In this document: piece by piece, positions 15,180 through 24,987 of the stretch
Layout: the number at the start of each line of letters is the position of its first letter
Numbering within the stretch: the stretch's first letter is position 1
Assembly: GCF_001666835.1 (NCBI RefSeq)
Contig: NZ_LZJF01000197.1
Coordinates: 1-64,000 of the forward strand
Length of the DNA stretch: 64,000 nucleotides
DNA from: Mycobacterium sp. E3251
GTDB taxonomy: Bacteria; Actinomycetota; Actinomycetes; Mycobacteriales; Mycobacteriaceae
Direction of reading: 5' to 3'
Program-made: the position numbers and the translations under genes
Notes under the pieces: generated by a model
What the model saw: the letters and a program-made list of their open reading frames with translations, nothing else
Told to the model about the DNA's origin: nothing
The model's database searches: none

Positions 15180-16877
15180 ATGCCGCACGTTATTACCCAG
15201 TCGTGCTGTAACGACGGGTCCTGTGTTTTCGCGTGCCCGGTGAACTGCATTCACCCCACGCCCGACGAGCCCGGCTTCGCCACCTCGGAGATGCTCTACA
15301 TCGATCCGGTGGCCTGCGTGGACTGCGGCGCGTGCGTGAGCGCATGTCCGGTCGGCGCCATCGCACCCGACAGCCGGCTGGATACCAAGCAGCTGCCGTT
15401 CGTCGAGATCAACGAATCCTTCTACCCCGAGCGGCCCGAGGGCGAGAAGGTCCCGCCCACATCGAAGCTGGCCCCGGTGATTCCGGCCGCCCAGGTGCGC
15501 GCCCGCCGCCGGCCGCTGACGGTGGCCATCGTGGGATCCGGGCCGGCCGCGATGTACGCCGCCGACGAACTGCTCACCCAACATGGCGTGCGGGTCAACG
15601 TGTTCGAGAAGCTGCCGACCCCCTACGGGCTGGTGCGCGCCGGCGTCGCGCCCGATCACCAGAACACCAAGCGGGCCACCCGGCTGTTCGACCGGATCAC
15701 CGGTCATCGCGGCTTCCGGTTCTACCTCAACGTCGAGGTCGGCAGGCACCTGAGCCACGCCGAGCTGCTGGCCCACCACCACGCCGTGATGTACGCCGTC
15801 GGCGCCCCCGACGACCGTCGGCTGGAGATCGACGGCATGGGCCTGCCCGGCACCGGCACCGCCACCGAATTGGTCGCGTGGATCAACGGGCACCCCGACT
15901 TTGCCGATCTGCCAGTCGATCTCAGCCACGAGCGGGTGGTGATCGTCGGCAACGGGAACGTCGCGCTCGACGTGGCCCGTGTGCTCACGGCGGACCCCGA
16001 CGATTTGGCCCGCACCGACATCTCCGATCGCGCACTGGCGGCGTTCCGCGCTTCCGCCGTCCGCGAAGTGGTGGTCGCCGCCCGGCGGGGTCCCGCCCAG
16101 TCGGCATTCACCCTGCCCGAACTGATCGGGCTCACGGGCTCATCCGACGTCGTGCTCAGCGCCGCCGACCACGAGTTGGTGGCGGCCGATCTCGCGGCGG
16201 CCACGGACGGCTTGACGAAGCGCAAGCTGGAAATACTGAGCACGCTCGGTGACGATTCCGCGCCGGCCGCCCTGTCCGGCGCCCCGCGTATCCGGCTGGC
16301 CTATCGGCTCACCCCAAACCGCGTGCTGGGTGATGAACGCGCCACCGGGGTGGAGTTCGCGGTCACCGGAACCGACGAGGTGTGCCGACTGGACGCGGGT
16401 CTGGTGCTGACATCGATTGGCTACCGCGGCATGCCGATTCGCGACCTGCCGTTCGACGAGTCGACCGCGGTGGTCCCCAACGACGGCGGCCGTGTGATCG
16501 ATCCCGACTCCGGGGCGCCGGTCCCGGGCGCATACGTCGCGGGCTGGATCAAGCGGGGGCCCAGCGGGTTCATCGGCACGAACAAGTCGTGCTCCCTGCA
16601 AACCGTTCGGGCCCTGGTGGCCGATTTCAACGCCGGCAAGCTAAGCGATCCGGTGGCCGAGCCGGAGGCGCTGGCCAAGCTGGTGCACACCCGGCAGCCC
16701 GACACCGTCGATGGCCGCGGCTGGCGAGCCATCGACGCTGCCGAGATCGCGCGCGGCAGCGCCGACGGTCGGCCGCGGAACAAGTTCACCGAGGTGGCCG
16801 ACATGCTCGCCGCCGCTGCCGCCGCCGAGCCCGCGCCGCCGCCGCGACGCGGGCTACTGGACCGGCTGCTCGGCTAG
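15180..16877 (+). CDS. fprB: Ferredoxin/ferredoxin-NADP reductase FprB
   Basis: This 565-residue fusion has an N-terminal ferredoxin domain with two cysteine groups (CCNDGSCVFACPVNC and CVDCGACVSACPVG) for a 7Fe or 8Fe cluster set. An adrenodoxin-reductase-like flavoprotein follows, with FAD motif AIVGSGPAAMYAADEL (about residue 115) and NADP motif VVIVGNGNVALDVARVL (about residue 255). The closing GWIKRGPSGFIGTNKSCS is typical of mycobacterial FprA/FprB. It passes electrons from NADPH to ferredoxin-dependent enzymes such as P450s. It follows the diiron oxygenase by 20 nt. Its stop shares CTAG with the convergent VOC gene. Confidence 0.96.
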   Translation: MPHVITQSCCNDGSCVFACPVNCIHPTPDEPGFATSEMLYIDPVACVDCGACVSACPVGAIAPDSRLDTKQLPFVEINESFYPERPEGEKVPPTSKLAPVIPAAQVRARRRPLTVAIVGSGPAAMYAADELLTQHGVRVNVFEKLPTPYGLVRAGVAPDHQNTKRATRLFDRITGHRGFRFYLNVEVGRHLSHAELLAHHHAVMYAVGAPDDRRLEIDGMGLPGTGTATELVAWINGHPDFADLPVDLSHERVVIVGNGNVALDVARVLTADPDDLARTDISDRALAAFRASAVREVVVAARRGPAQSAFTLPELIGLTGSSDVVLSAADHELVAADLAAATDGLTKRKLEILSTLGDDSAPAALSGAPRIRLAYRLTPNRVLGDERATGVEFAVTGTDEVCRLDAGLVLTSIGYRGMPIRDLPFDESTAVVPNDGGRVIDPDSGAPVPGAYVAGWIKRGPSGFIGTNKSCSLQTVRALVADFNAGKLSDPVAEPEALAKLVHTRQPDTVDGRGWRAIDAAEIARGSADGRPRNKFTEVADMLAAAAAAEPAPPPRRGLLDRLLG

Positions 16878-17332
16878 CCGGCGCCCTGCCCGGCCATCGC
16901 GGCCTGGATTTCGTCGTAGCCGACCTCGCGCACCGGCTGGCCCATCGACCATTGGTGGCCGAACGGGTCGGCGACCACGCCGTAGCGGTCACCCCAGAAC
17001 TGGTCGTCCAGCGGGGCGACCACGGTGGCGCCCGCGTCCAGCGCCCGCTGGAACTTGGCGTCGACGTCGGTGACGGTCAGGTGGATGGTGACCGGGGTGC
17101 CGCCCAATGACTTGGGCGTCATCGACTTGCCGCCGCACATCTCGGGGAAGTCGTCGTTGAGCATGACCAGAAAGCCGTTGATGCGCACCGCGGCGTGGAT
17201 GAGTTTTCCGTCCGGCCGAGGCACACGCCCCAGTTCCTCGGCACCGAAAGCCTTGACGTAGAAGTCAATTGCGGCAGCCGCGTCGTCCACCACCAGGTGG
17301 GGTGACAGGGCGGGTTCGATGTTGAGCGCCAT
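16874..17332 (-). CDS. VOC-superfamily protein (Rv0887c-like, PhnB-type)
   Basis: This 152-residue protein is built of two beta-alpha-beta-beta-beta modules. HLVVDDAAAAIDFYVKAFGAEELGRV opens the first, and DPFGHQWSMGQPVREV closes the second with the typical PhnB ending. Metal-dependent members of this family include glyoxalases and fosfomycin-resistance-like proteins; PhnB-type members often lack known activity. ATG 17330-17332 gives the conserved start. An in-frame start at 17410 would add residues with no family support. Confidence 0.85.
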   Translation of the reverse strand: MALNIEPALSPHLVVDDAAAAIDFYVKAFGAEELGRVPRPDGKLIHAAVRINGFLVMLNDDFPEMCGGKSMTPKSLGGTPVTIHLTVTDVDAKFQRALDAGATVVAPLDDQFWGDRYGVVADPFGHQWSMGQPVREVGYDEIQAAMAGQGAG

Positions 17333-17464
17333 TGTTGTTCTCCTTGCTGTCGGTTCCCAGGCCGGCCCGAGACGGGCAGGCTCGCGAGTTATGACTGCGC
17401 CCGCGACCAAAACTCATCGCGGCGACACTCATTTAATCGCCGGGCACCGACAACCGGCTTCCCC

Positions 17465-18586
17465 TCAGGCGTTGGTGAGGCTGCGGTCCCAACCCTCGAC
17501 CGATTCCGGGCTGCGGGGGCCCGGTCCGACATAAATGGCCGACGGGCGCACCAGCTTGCCGAGCCGCTTCTGCTCGAGGATGTGCGCGCACCAGCCGGCG
17601 GTCCGTCCGCAGGTGAACATCGCCGGCATCATGTTGGCCGGCACCTGCGCGAAGTCGAGGATCACCGCCGCCCAGAACTCGACGTTGGTCTCGATGGCCC
17701 GGTCCGGACGCCGCTCGCGCAGCTCGGCCAGCGCGGCCTGCTCCAGCGCGACCGCGACCTCGTGGCGCGGCGCGCCCAGCCGCTCTGCGGTCGCGCGCAG
17801 CACCCGCGCCCGCGGGTCCTCGGCGCGGTAGACGCGGTGCCCGAAGCCCATCAGCTTGTCGCCGCTGTCCAGGATCTTCTTCACCAGCCCGCGGGCGTCG
17901 CCGGTGCGTTCGACCTCTTCGATCATCGGCAGGACCCGCGCCGGCGCGCCGCCGTGCAGCGGTCCGCTCATGGCCCCGATCGCCCCGGACAACGCCGCGG
18001 CCACGTCGGCGCCGGTCGAGGCGATCACCCGAGCGGTGAATGTCGACGCGTTCATGCCGTGTTCGGCGGCCGACACCCAGTAGGCGTCGATCGCCTCGAC
18101 GTGCCGCGGGTCCGGCTCGCCCTGCCAGCGGGTCATGAAACGGGCTGTGACGGTGTCGCATTCATCGATCACCCGCTGCGGGACCGCGGGCTGGTAGATG
18201 CCGCGGGCGGACTGCGCCACGTAGGACAAGGCCATCACCGAGGCCCGGGCCAGCTGGTCGCGGGCGGTGGCGTCGTCGGTGTCGAGCAGGGGCCGGTACC
18301 CCCAGATCGGGGCCAGCATCGCCAGGCCCGCCTGCACGTCGACGCGCACGTCGCCGGTGTGGATGGGCAGCGGGAACGGCTCGGCGGGCGGCAATCCGTG
18401 GCCGAACTTACCGTCGACCAGCAGAGCCCACACGTCGCCGAAGGTGACCTGTTGATTGACCAGGTCCTGTATGTCGACACCGCGGTAGCGCAGCGCGCCG
18501 CCGTCTTTATCCGGTTCGGCGATCTCGGTGGTGAAGGCGACGACGCCCTCGAGGCCGGGGACAAAGTCTTCGGGGACCACAGTCAT
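17465..18586 (-). CDS. citA: Citrate synthase 2 (CitA)
   Basis: This 373-residue single-domain-type citrate synthase condenses oxaloacetate and acetyl-CoA. The active-site histidines appear in SGPLHGGAP and GFGHRVYRAEDPRA. The acidic residue that is usually Asp is Glu in ETNVEFWAAVILDF. The start at 18584-18586 gives TVVPEDFVPGLEGVVAFTTEIAEPD as in Rv0889c; the frame runs on upstream to 19381 without being coding. It diverges from pdxH across a 72-bp space holding a perfect palindrome. Rv0888, next to citA in M. tuberculosis, is missing here. Confidence 0.95.
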   Translation of the reverse strand: MTVVPEDFVPGLEGVVAFTTEIAEPDKDGGALRYRGVDIQDLVNQQVTFGDVWALLVDGKFGHGLPPAEPFPLPIHTGDVRVDVQAGLAMLAPIWGYRPLLDTDDATARDQLARASVMALSYVAQSARGIYQPAVPQRVIDECDTVTARFMTRWQGEPDPRHVEAIDAYWVSAAEHGMNASTFTARVIASTGADVAAALSGAIGAMSGPLHGGAPARVLPMIEEVERTGDARGLVKKILDSGDKLMGFGHRVYRAEDPRARVLRATAERLGAPRHEVAVALEQAALAELRERRPDRAIETNVEFWAAVILDFAQVPANMMPAMFTCGRTAGWCAHILEQKRLGKLVRPSAIYVGPGPRSPESVEGWDRSLTNA

Positions 18587-18620
18587 AGGCAAAATTCTCG
18601 CACCCCACGTTCGGACCGAC

Positions 18621-18636
18621 GCTACCGGCCGGTAGC
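18621..18636. promoter_or_regulatory. 16-bp perfect palindrome between citA and pdxH
   Basis: GCTACCGGCCGGTAGC is perfectly symmetric. It lies 34 bp before the citA ATG and 22 bp before the pdxH GTG, with a further half-like CCGGTAGC at 18643-18650. Its position suggests an operator or overlapping promoter element shared by the divergent genes. The regulator is unknown. Confidence 0.5.
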
Positions 18637-18658
18637 AAGCCCCGGTAGCGTTGGCGCG

Positions 18659-19318
18659 GTGGCAGGACCAGACTCCGAGCGCCTGCAGAGGATGCGCGTG
18701 GAATACGGATCGGCGGAAAAGGACGGCAGTCCCGATCTCGACACGGATTGGCTCGACGACGGTTGGGTTGCCTTGTTGCGCAAATGGATCGATGAGGCCG
18801 AGCGGTCCGGCGTCGCCGAACCCAACGCCCTGGTGCTGGCCACCGTCGCCGACGGCAGGCCGACAAGCCGATCGGTGTTGTGTAAGAGCGTGGACGAGTC
18901 CGGGATCACATTTTTCACCAACTATGACTCGGCCAAGGGCTCCGACCTCGCGGCGACGCCGTACGCGTCGGTGACGTTTCCCTGGTACCAGCTGGGCCGG
19001 CAGGTTCACCTCCGCGGTCCGGTGAGCAAGGTCACGCCTGAGGTCACCGAGGACTACTGGTCCAAGCGGCCCCGCGGCTCCCAGCTCGGCGCGTGGGCCT
19101 CGCACCAGTCCCGTCCGATCGCGTCGCGCGCGGCGCTGCTCGACCAGCTGGCCGAGGTGACCGCGCGCTTCGCCGACCGCGAGCAGGTTCCGGTACCGCC
19201 GGGGTGGGGTGGCTATCTGCTTGCTCCGGAATCGGTCGAATTCTGGCAGGGCCGGGAGAACCGATTGCATAACCGGATCCGGGTCACCGGCGCTCATGTG
19301 GAGCGCCTCCAGCCCTAG
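18659..19318 (+). CDS. pdxH: Pyridoxamine/pyridoxine 5'-phosphate oxidase PdxH
   Basis: This 219-residue FMN enzyme oxidises pyridoxamine or pyridoxine phosphate to pyridoxal phosphate. Motifs are PTSRSVLCKSVDESGITFFTNYDSAKG (FMN phosphate), YWSKRPRGSQLGAWASHQS, and the C-terminal family signature EFWQGRENRLHNRIR. The chosen GTG at 18659 has no strong ribosome site, so a slightly different start is possible; the first conserved residues are MRVEYGSAEKDG. In M. tuberculosis pdxH is at another locus (Rv2607), so its place between two citrate synthases marks this lineage. Confidence 0.92.
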   Translation: MAGPDSERLQRMRVEYGSAEKDGSPDLDTDWLDDGWVALLRKWIDEAERSGVAEPNALVLATVADGRPTSRSVLCKSVDESGITFFTNYDSAKGSDLAATPYASVTFPWYQLGRQVHLRGPVSKVTPEVTEDYWSKRPRGSQLGAWASHQSRPIASRAALLDQLAEVTARFADREQVPVPPGWGGYLLAPESVEFWQGRENRLHNRIRVTGAHVERLQP

Positions 19319-19323
19319 CCCGC

Positions 19324-19361
19324 CCCGGGGGTCGGTGCGACGGGACAGACCCGACCCCGGG
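19324..19361 (+). terminator. Stem-loop after pdxH
   Basis: CCCGGGGGTCGG and CCGACCCCGGG pair over about 11 bp with one bulged G and a 14-nt loop, starting 6 nt after the pdxH stop. No U-tract follows, which is common for mycobacterial terminators. It separates pdxH from gltA2. Confidence 0.55.
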
Positions 19362-19447
19362 CAGGCACGCGAACGCGACAACGACTACCTTCACTTATAA
19401 GCACCTAGTCAGGGCAGCCATACCAGCCAGAGCGCAAAGGGGTTCTC

Positions 19448-20740
<1,293 letters not shown>

Positions 20741-22294
20741 TCAGCAGAGCGAGGCCAGCACCGCCATGGCGGCGTTGTGCCCGCCGATGCCCGACACTGC
20801 GCCGCCGCGGCGAGCGCCGGAGCCGCACAACATGATTCGCTCGTGCGCGGTCGCCACCCCCCATCGTCGCGCCGGTGTGTTCAGCGGGTCGTCGTCGTCG
20901 GCGAACGGCCACGCGAGGCCGCCGTGGAAGATGTTGCCGGCCGTCATCCCCAGCGTGCGGTGCAGGTCCAGGGTGGTCGTCGTCTCAATGCACGGCCGGC
21001 CCTGAGCGTCGCTCATCAGCACGTCCTGAATGGGTTCGGCCAGAACGGAATTCAGTGACGCCAGTACCGACTCGGTCAACCGGTCACGCAGGGCGCCGGA
21101 GTAGCTGCCGTCGAACAGCGAGTGCGGGGTGTGCAGACCGAACACCGTCATCGTGTGGGCGCCCGAATCGCGCAGCTCGGCCGACAGAATGCTCGGGTCG
21201 GTCAGCGAATGGCAATAGGCTTCGCACGGTAGCGGATTCGGGATATGCCCGGCGGCCGCGCGCGAATACCCGGCGTCCAGTTGGGTCCACGTCTCGTTCA
21301 CGTGAAATGTCCCGGCGAAGGCCTGTTCGGGGGTGACGCCGTCATCGCGCAACCGGGGCAGCCGCCGCAGCACCATGTTCACTTTGACCTGCGCGCCTTG
21401 GGCGGGGGACGGCGGCCGTTCGCCGAGCAGGCCTGCCAACACCGCCGGCGTGACGCCGGCGAGGACAAACCGGCCCGTTATCAGGTGTTCCTCGTCCCCG
21501 GTGCGGTAGCGCACCACGCCGTCCGGTTCGACGGCGTAAACCTCTGCGCCAGTGGTTATCTCGGCACCGTGGCCGATGGCCGCCGCTGCCAGGGCATCGG
21601 TCAGCGCGCCCATCCCGCCGACGGGAACATCCCAGTCCCCGGTGCCGCCGCCCAGCACGTGGTAAAGGAAGCAGACATTCTGCATCAGTGACGGGTCGTC
21701 AAGGCGCGCGAACGTTCCGATCAGCGCGTCGGTCGCGATCGCGCCGCGGACCACGTCGTTGCCGACGGCGGCGGTGATGGCGTGCCCGATCGGCTCGTCG
21801 ATCAACGCCTGCCACGCCGCCGCCGCATCGCGGTCGCCGCTTCCCGCGACATGCAGGCGGGCCTCCTCTCGGGTGCGCAGCGGTTCCAGCAGCGTCGGCC
21901 ATAGCCGTTGAGTCACCAGTCGGCAGCGTTGATAGAAGGCGGCGAACCCGTGCTCATCGGGGCCGGCGCCGATCGCGGCGAACGTGCCGCCGGACGCGCC
22001 GATCAACAGCCCACTGCGGCCATCGGTGGCGGGGTCGGGGGTGTACGACGAATACGGGCGCCGGGCCAGCCGCACCGCCGCACCCAGGTCGGCGACGATG
22101 CGGGGCGGCAACAAGCTGACCAGGTAGGAGTAGCGGGAGAGCCGGACGCCGACACCGTCGAAGGCCTGCGCCGAGACCGCCGCCCCGCCGACGTGCCCCA
22201 GCCGCTCGAGCAACCGCACCCGAAGACCCGCGCGGGCCAGGTACCCCGCCGCGACGAGGCCGTTGTGACCGCCACCAATCACGATGGCGTCCAC
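20741..22294 (-). CDS. Phytoene-dehydrogenase-like FAD oxidoreductase (Rv0897c-like)
   Basis: This 517-residue protein has an N-terminal FAD Rossmann motif, AIVIGGGHNGLVAAGYLARAG, and the overall layout of CrtI/PYROXD2-type oxidoreductases, ending MLCGSGARRGGAVSGIGGHNAAMAVL (FAD contact). PYROXD2-like proteins are poorly characterised; a carotenoid role is not implied because no other carotenoid gene is adjacent. The start is a GTG at 22292-22294, directly before the FAD motif. The stop abuts the convergent gltA2 stop without any gap. Confidence 0.87.
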   Translation of the reverse strand: MDAIVIGGGHNGLVAAGYLARAGLRVRLLERLGHVGGAAVSAQAFDGVGVRLSRYSYLVSLLPPRIVADLGAAVRLARRPYSSYTPDPATDGRSGLLIGASGGTFAAIGAGPDEHGFAAFYQRCRLVTQRLWPTLLEPLRTREEARLHVAGSGDRDAAAAWQALIDEPIGHAITAAVGNDVVRGAIATDALIGTFARLDDPSLMQNVCFLYHVLGGGTGDWDVPVGGMGALTDALAAAAIGHGAEITTGAEVYAVEPDGVVRYRTGDEEHLITGRFVLAGVTPAVLAGLLGERPPSPAQGAQVKVNMVLRRLPRLRDDGVTPEQAFAGTFHVNETWTQLDAGYSRAAAGHIPNPLPCEAYCHSLTDPSILSAELRDSGAHTMTVFGLHTPHSLFDGSYSGALRDRLTESVLASLNSVLAEPIQDVLMSDAQGRPCIETTTTLDLHRTLGMTAGNIFHGGLAWPFADDDDPLNTPARRWGVATAHERIMLCGSGARRGGAVSGIGGHNAAMAVLASLC

Positions 22295-22320
22295 GGCACC
22301 GCCATTTGCCGCGTGACGGC

Positions 22321-22584
22321 TCAGCTCAGGTAACCCTCGACCTCGCCGGGAGGACGAACCTCGGCCTCCCGCGGGTCACCGCCGGTTTCACGCAGCGCCC
22401 GGCGCTGCCGCAGCAGGTCCCAACACTGGTCAAGCTCGACCTCCAGCCGGCGCAGGCGGTCGTGTTCCTCCGATTCGGAGATGTCGCGGTGTTGCAGCTG
22501 CTCCCGCAGGGCTTTCTCCTGTGCGACCAGGTCGCGGATGTGTGCCAGGGTTTCGCTGTCGGTCGGTTTCTTGCCGTTGGCCAT
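22321..22584 (-). CDS. DUF2630 protein (Rv0898c-like)
   Basis: This 87-residue, highly charged, all-helical protein (ETLAHIRDLVAQEKALREQLQ, then EHDRLRRLEVELDQCWDLLRQRRALRETGGD) matches the actinobacterial DUF2630 family and probably forms a short coiled coil. Function is unknown. It starts at the ATG 22582-22584 and sits 26 nt before the oxidoreductase gene on the same strand. The ompA/arfA gene that follows in M. tuberculosis is absent; only about 150 bp separate it from prrB. Confidence 0.82.
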   Translation of the reverse strand: MANGKKPTDSETLAHIRDLVAQEKALREQLQHRDISESEEHDRLRRLEVELDQCWDLLRQRRALRETGGDPREAEVRPPGEVEGYLS

Positions 22585-22735
22585 CGCTCCAGTGTGCCCG
22601 ACCGGGCGGGGGCCGAATCGCCAGGTTGCCCGTCGCCCGCCGGGCGTACAGCGCGGGACAACGAACCCGTGGACGCGAAAGCCTTGTGCCAGAGCCGTTT
22701 CGGAACCGGCCACGCCGGGGATCCCGGCGGCTGCG

Positions 22736-24076
22736 CTAGCTAGGCCCCGGAAGGCGCAGCACCAGGCGCGCACCGCCCAGCGGGCTGCTCTCCAGTGCAG
22801 CGGTTCCGCCGTGCAGGTGGGCCTGCTGGGCCACCAACGCCAGCCCCAGGCCCGACCCGGAATGGGAGGCGGTCGACCCGCGGGAGAACCGCTCGAAGAC
22901 CACTTGGCGTTCGTCTTCGGGTACGCCGCTGCCGTTGTCGTCGATGGCGATCTCCACCCCGGCGCGGGAGCTGACCGCCGAGAGGCGGACGCGGGTCGCG
23001 CCGCCGTGCTTGACGGCATTGGCGATCGCGTTGTCCACCGCGAGGCGCAATCCGGCCGGCAATCCCATGATGATGCACGTCGGCGACGGCACCAGTGACA
23101 CGTCGAGGTCGGGGTAGATGCGCATCGCGTCGTGGGCGGCGCGGTCAAGGAGCTCGGTGATGTCGACCGGCACCTGATCGTCGGATGTCGACAGCTCGCC
23201 CTGGGCCAGCCGCTCGAGGGCGCTCAGCGTGGCCTCGATCCGCGACTGGGTGCGGATGACGTCGCTCAGCACCTCTTTGCGCTGGTCGTCGGGCATGTCC
23301 AGGGTGGCAAGCACCTCGAGGTTGGTGCGCATCGCCGTCAAGGGCGTGCGCAGCTCGTGCGACGACACCGCGGCGAAGTCGCGGGCCGACGCCAGCGCCT
23401 CCTTGGTCCGGATCTGCTCATCCCAGATGCGCTGCAGCATGCCCCGCATGGCCTCGGCGATCTCGACGGCCTCGGTGGCGCCGTGCACCTCCACCCGAGG
23501 CGCCTCGTCGCCGGCGTCGATCGATCGGGTCTGCTGCGCGAGCTGCTTGAACGGGCGAACGGCGAACGCGGCCAGCAACCAGGCGAACACCGCCGCCGCG
23601 CCAATGGCGAAGCCGCAGATCAGCAGGACGCGCCGGTGCAGGTTGTTGGTTTCGGCGAGGGTCGCGTCATACGTCGCGCCCACGGCCAGCGACGTGGGCT
23701 CCGGCGCGGGAATCTCCACCGTCCGCACCCGGTATCGCACGCCTTTGACGTATGCGTCGGCGTAATCGACGTCCAGCCTGGGTAGCGTCACGTCGGAGTT
23801 CGACTTGACCTGGTCGCCGCGGCGGACCGTCATGATGGCGTCGTTGTCGTTGGGGGAGCGCGGGATCTCGTCGAGACCGCGCGGCAGAAAAGGGATCGCG
23901 AAGCCGGCGGCCTCGTCGAGGCGGCGGTCCAGCCGCTCCTTGCGGTCGTTGGTGATGCCCACCCAGACGACGATCCCGACGATGAGCACGGGAATGGCGG
24001 CGCCGATGGCGGTCGCGACCACGACCCGCGCGCGTAGCGAAGGCGTACGGGTCAGGATGCGGGATAGAAAATTCAT
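22736..24076 (-). CDS. prrB: Two-component sensor histidine kinase PrrB
   Basis: This 446-residue kinase has two membrane segments (about residues 18-40 and 150-172) enclosing a roughly 110-residue sensor loop. A HAMP domain follows (FAVRPFKQLAQQTRSIDAGD), then the H-box FAAVSSHELRTPLTAM with phospho-acceptor His240. The ATP domain has an N-box (DNAIANAVKHG), G1 (DNGSGVPEDE) and G2 (SGLGLALV). It phosphorylates PrrA, encoded 13 nt upstream in the same operon. In M. tuberculosis PrrAB is essential and responds to early intracellular adaptation and nitrogen limitation. Confidence 0.96.
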   Translation of the reverse strand: MNFLSRILTRTPSLRARVVVATAIGAAIPVLIVGIVVWVGITNDRKERLDRRLDEAAGFAIPFLPRGLDEIPRSPNDNDAIMTVRRGDQVKSNSDVTLPRLDVDYADAYVKGVRYRVRTVEIPAPEPTSLAVGATYDATLAETNNLHRRVLLICGFAIGAAAVFAWLLAAFAVRPFKQLAQQTRSIDAGDEAPRVEVHGATEAVEIAEAMRGMLQRIWDEQIRTKEALASARDFAAVSSHELRTPLTAMRTNLEVLATLDMPDDQRKEVLSDVIRTQSRIEATLSALERLAQGELSTSDDQVPVDITELLDRAAHDAMRIYPDLDVSLVPSPTCIIMGLPAGLRLAVDNAIANAVKHGGATRVRLSAVSSRAGVEIAIDDNGSGVPEDERQVVFERFSRGSTASHSGSGLGLALVAQQAHLHGGTAALESSPLGGARLVLRLPGPS

Positions 24077-24089
24077 GACACCCGCCTGG

Positions 24090-24800
24090 TTACTGCATAC
24101 GCAGCACGAACCCTACTCCGCGAACGGTGTGCAGCAGCCGGGGACCGCCGTTGGCCTCGAGCTTGCGGCGCAGGTACCCGATGAATACGTCGACGACGTT
24201 GGTGTCGGCGGCGAAGTCGTAACCCCACACCAGTTCCAGCAGCTGCGCGCGGGACAGCACCGCGGTCTTGTGCTCGGCCAACACCGCCAGCAGGTCGAAC
24301 TCACGCTTGGTCAGGTCGACGTCGACGCCGTTGACGCGGGCGCGCCGGCCGGGGATGTCCACCTCCAGCGGGCCCACCGTGATGGTTTCCGAGGAGGACG
24401 TCGCGGTCGCGCCGCGACGGCGCAGCAGCGCCTTCACCCGCGCGACAAGCTCGGCCAACACGAACGGTTTGACCAAGTAGTCGTCGGCGCCGGCTTCGAG
24501 CCCGGCGACCCGGTCGTCGACCGAGCTGCGGGCGGACAGCACGCAGACCGGGACGTCGTTGTCCATCGCCCGCAGCGCGGTGACGACGCTGACGCCGTCC
24601 AACACCGGCATGTTGATGTCGAGCACGATCGCGTCCGGCCGGGTTTCGGTGGCGCTGCGCAAGGCTTCGGCGCCGTCGACCGCGGTCGACACCTCGAATC
24701 CGGACAGCCGCAGGCCGCGTTCCAGCGACGCGAGCACATCGGAGTCGTCGTCGACGACCAAGACGCGGGGTGAGGTGCCACCAGTGTCCATGTCGCCCAT
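24090..24800 (-). CDS. prrA: Two-component response regulator PrrA
   Basis: This 236-residue OmpR-family regulator has a receiver domain with the acidic pocket DDDSD, phospho-acceptor Asp61 in VLDINMPVLDG and the conserved Lys in YLVKPF. The winged-helix output domain contains LTKREFDLLAVLAEH and VVDVFIGYLRRKLEANGGPRLLHTVRGVGFVLR. It is first in the prrAB operon. The roughly 190-bp region upstream (24801-24987) contains no gene and should hold the promoter. It differs little from the M. tuberculosis protein. Confidence 0.96.
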   Translation of the reverse strand: MGDMDTGGTSPRVLVVDDDSDVLASLERGLRLSGFEVSTAVDGAEALRSATETRPDAIVLDINMPVLDGVSVVTALRAMDNDVPVCVLSARSSVDDRVAGLEAGADDYLVKPFVLAELVARVKALLRRRGATATSSSETITVGPLEVDIPGRRARVNGVDVDLTKREFDLLAVLAEHKTAVLSRAQLLELVWGYDFAADTNVVDVFIGYLRRKLEANGGPRLLHTVRGVGFVLRMQ

Positions 24801-24987
24801 CTTGCCTGATTGTTGACCGTGGCGGTGCCAAGGCCGGGCCGCCGATGCCTAAAAGGTTACGTTTTCGACGCTGCGCCGCAACTGCCCGTTGGTAGGGACG
24901 TGCGATCCCGAGATCGGTTGGTGCGACGTGGCATTCGCGTCCGGAGTGGCCGATTTCTGATTGATGTTGCCGCCGTGACGGTTTGGG

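Noticed and set aside
17465..19381. Very long minus-strand frame through citA and pdxH
   Set aside because: The upstream part is antisense to pdxH; the conserved citA start at 18586 explains the gene.
20741..22294. Carotenoid biosynthesis locus
   Set aside because: The CrtI-like oxidoreductase is of the PYROXD2 type, and no phytoene synthase or other crt gene is adjacent.
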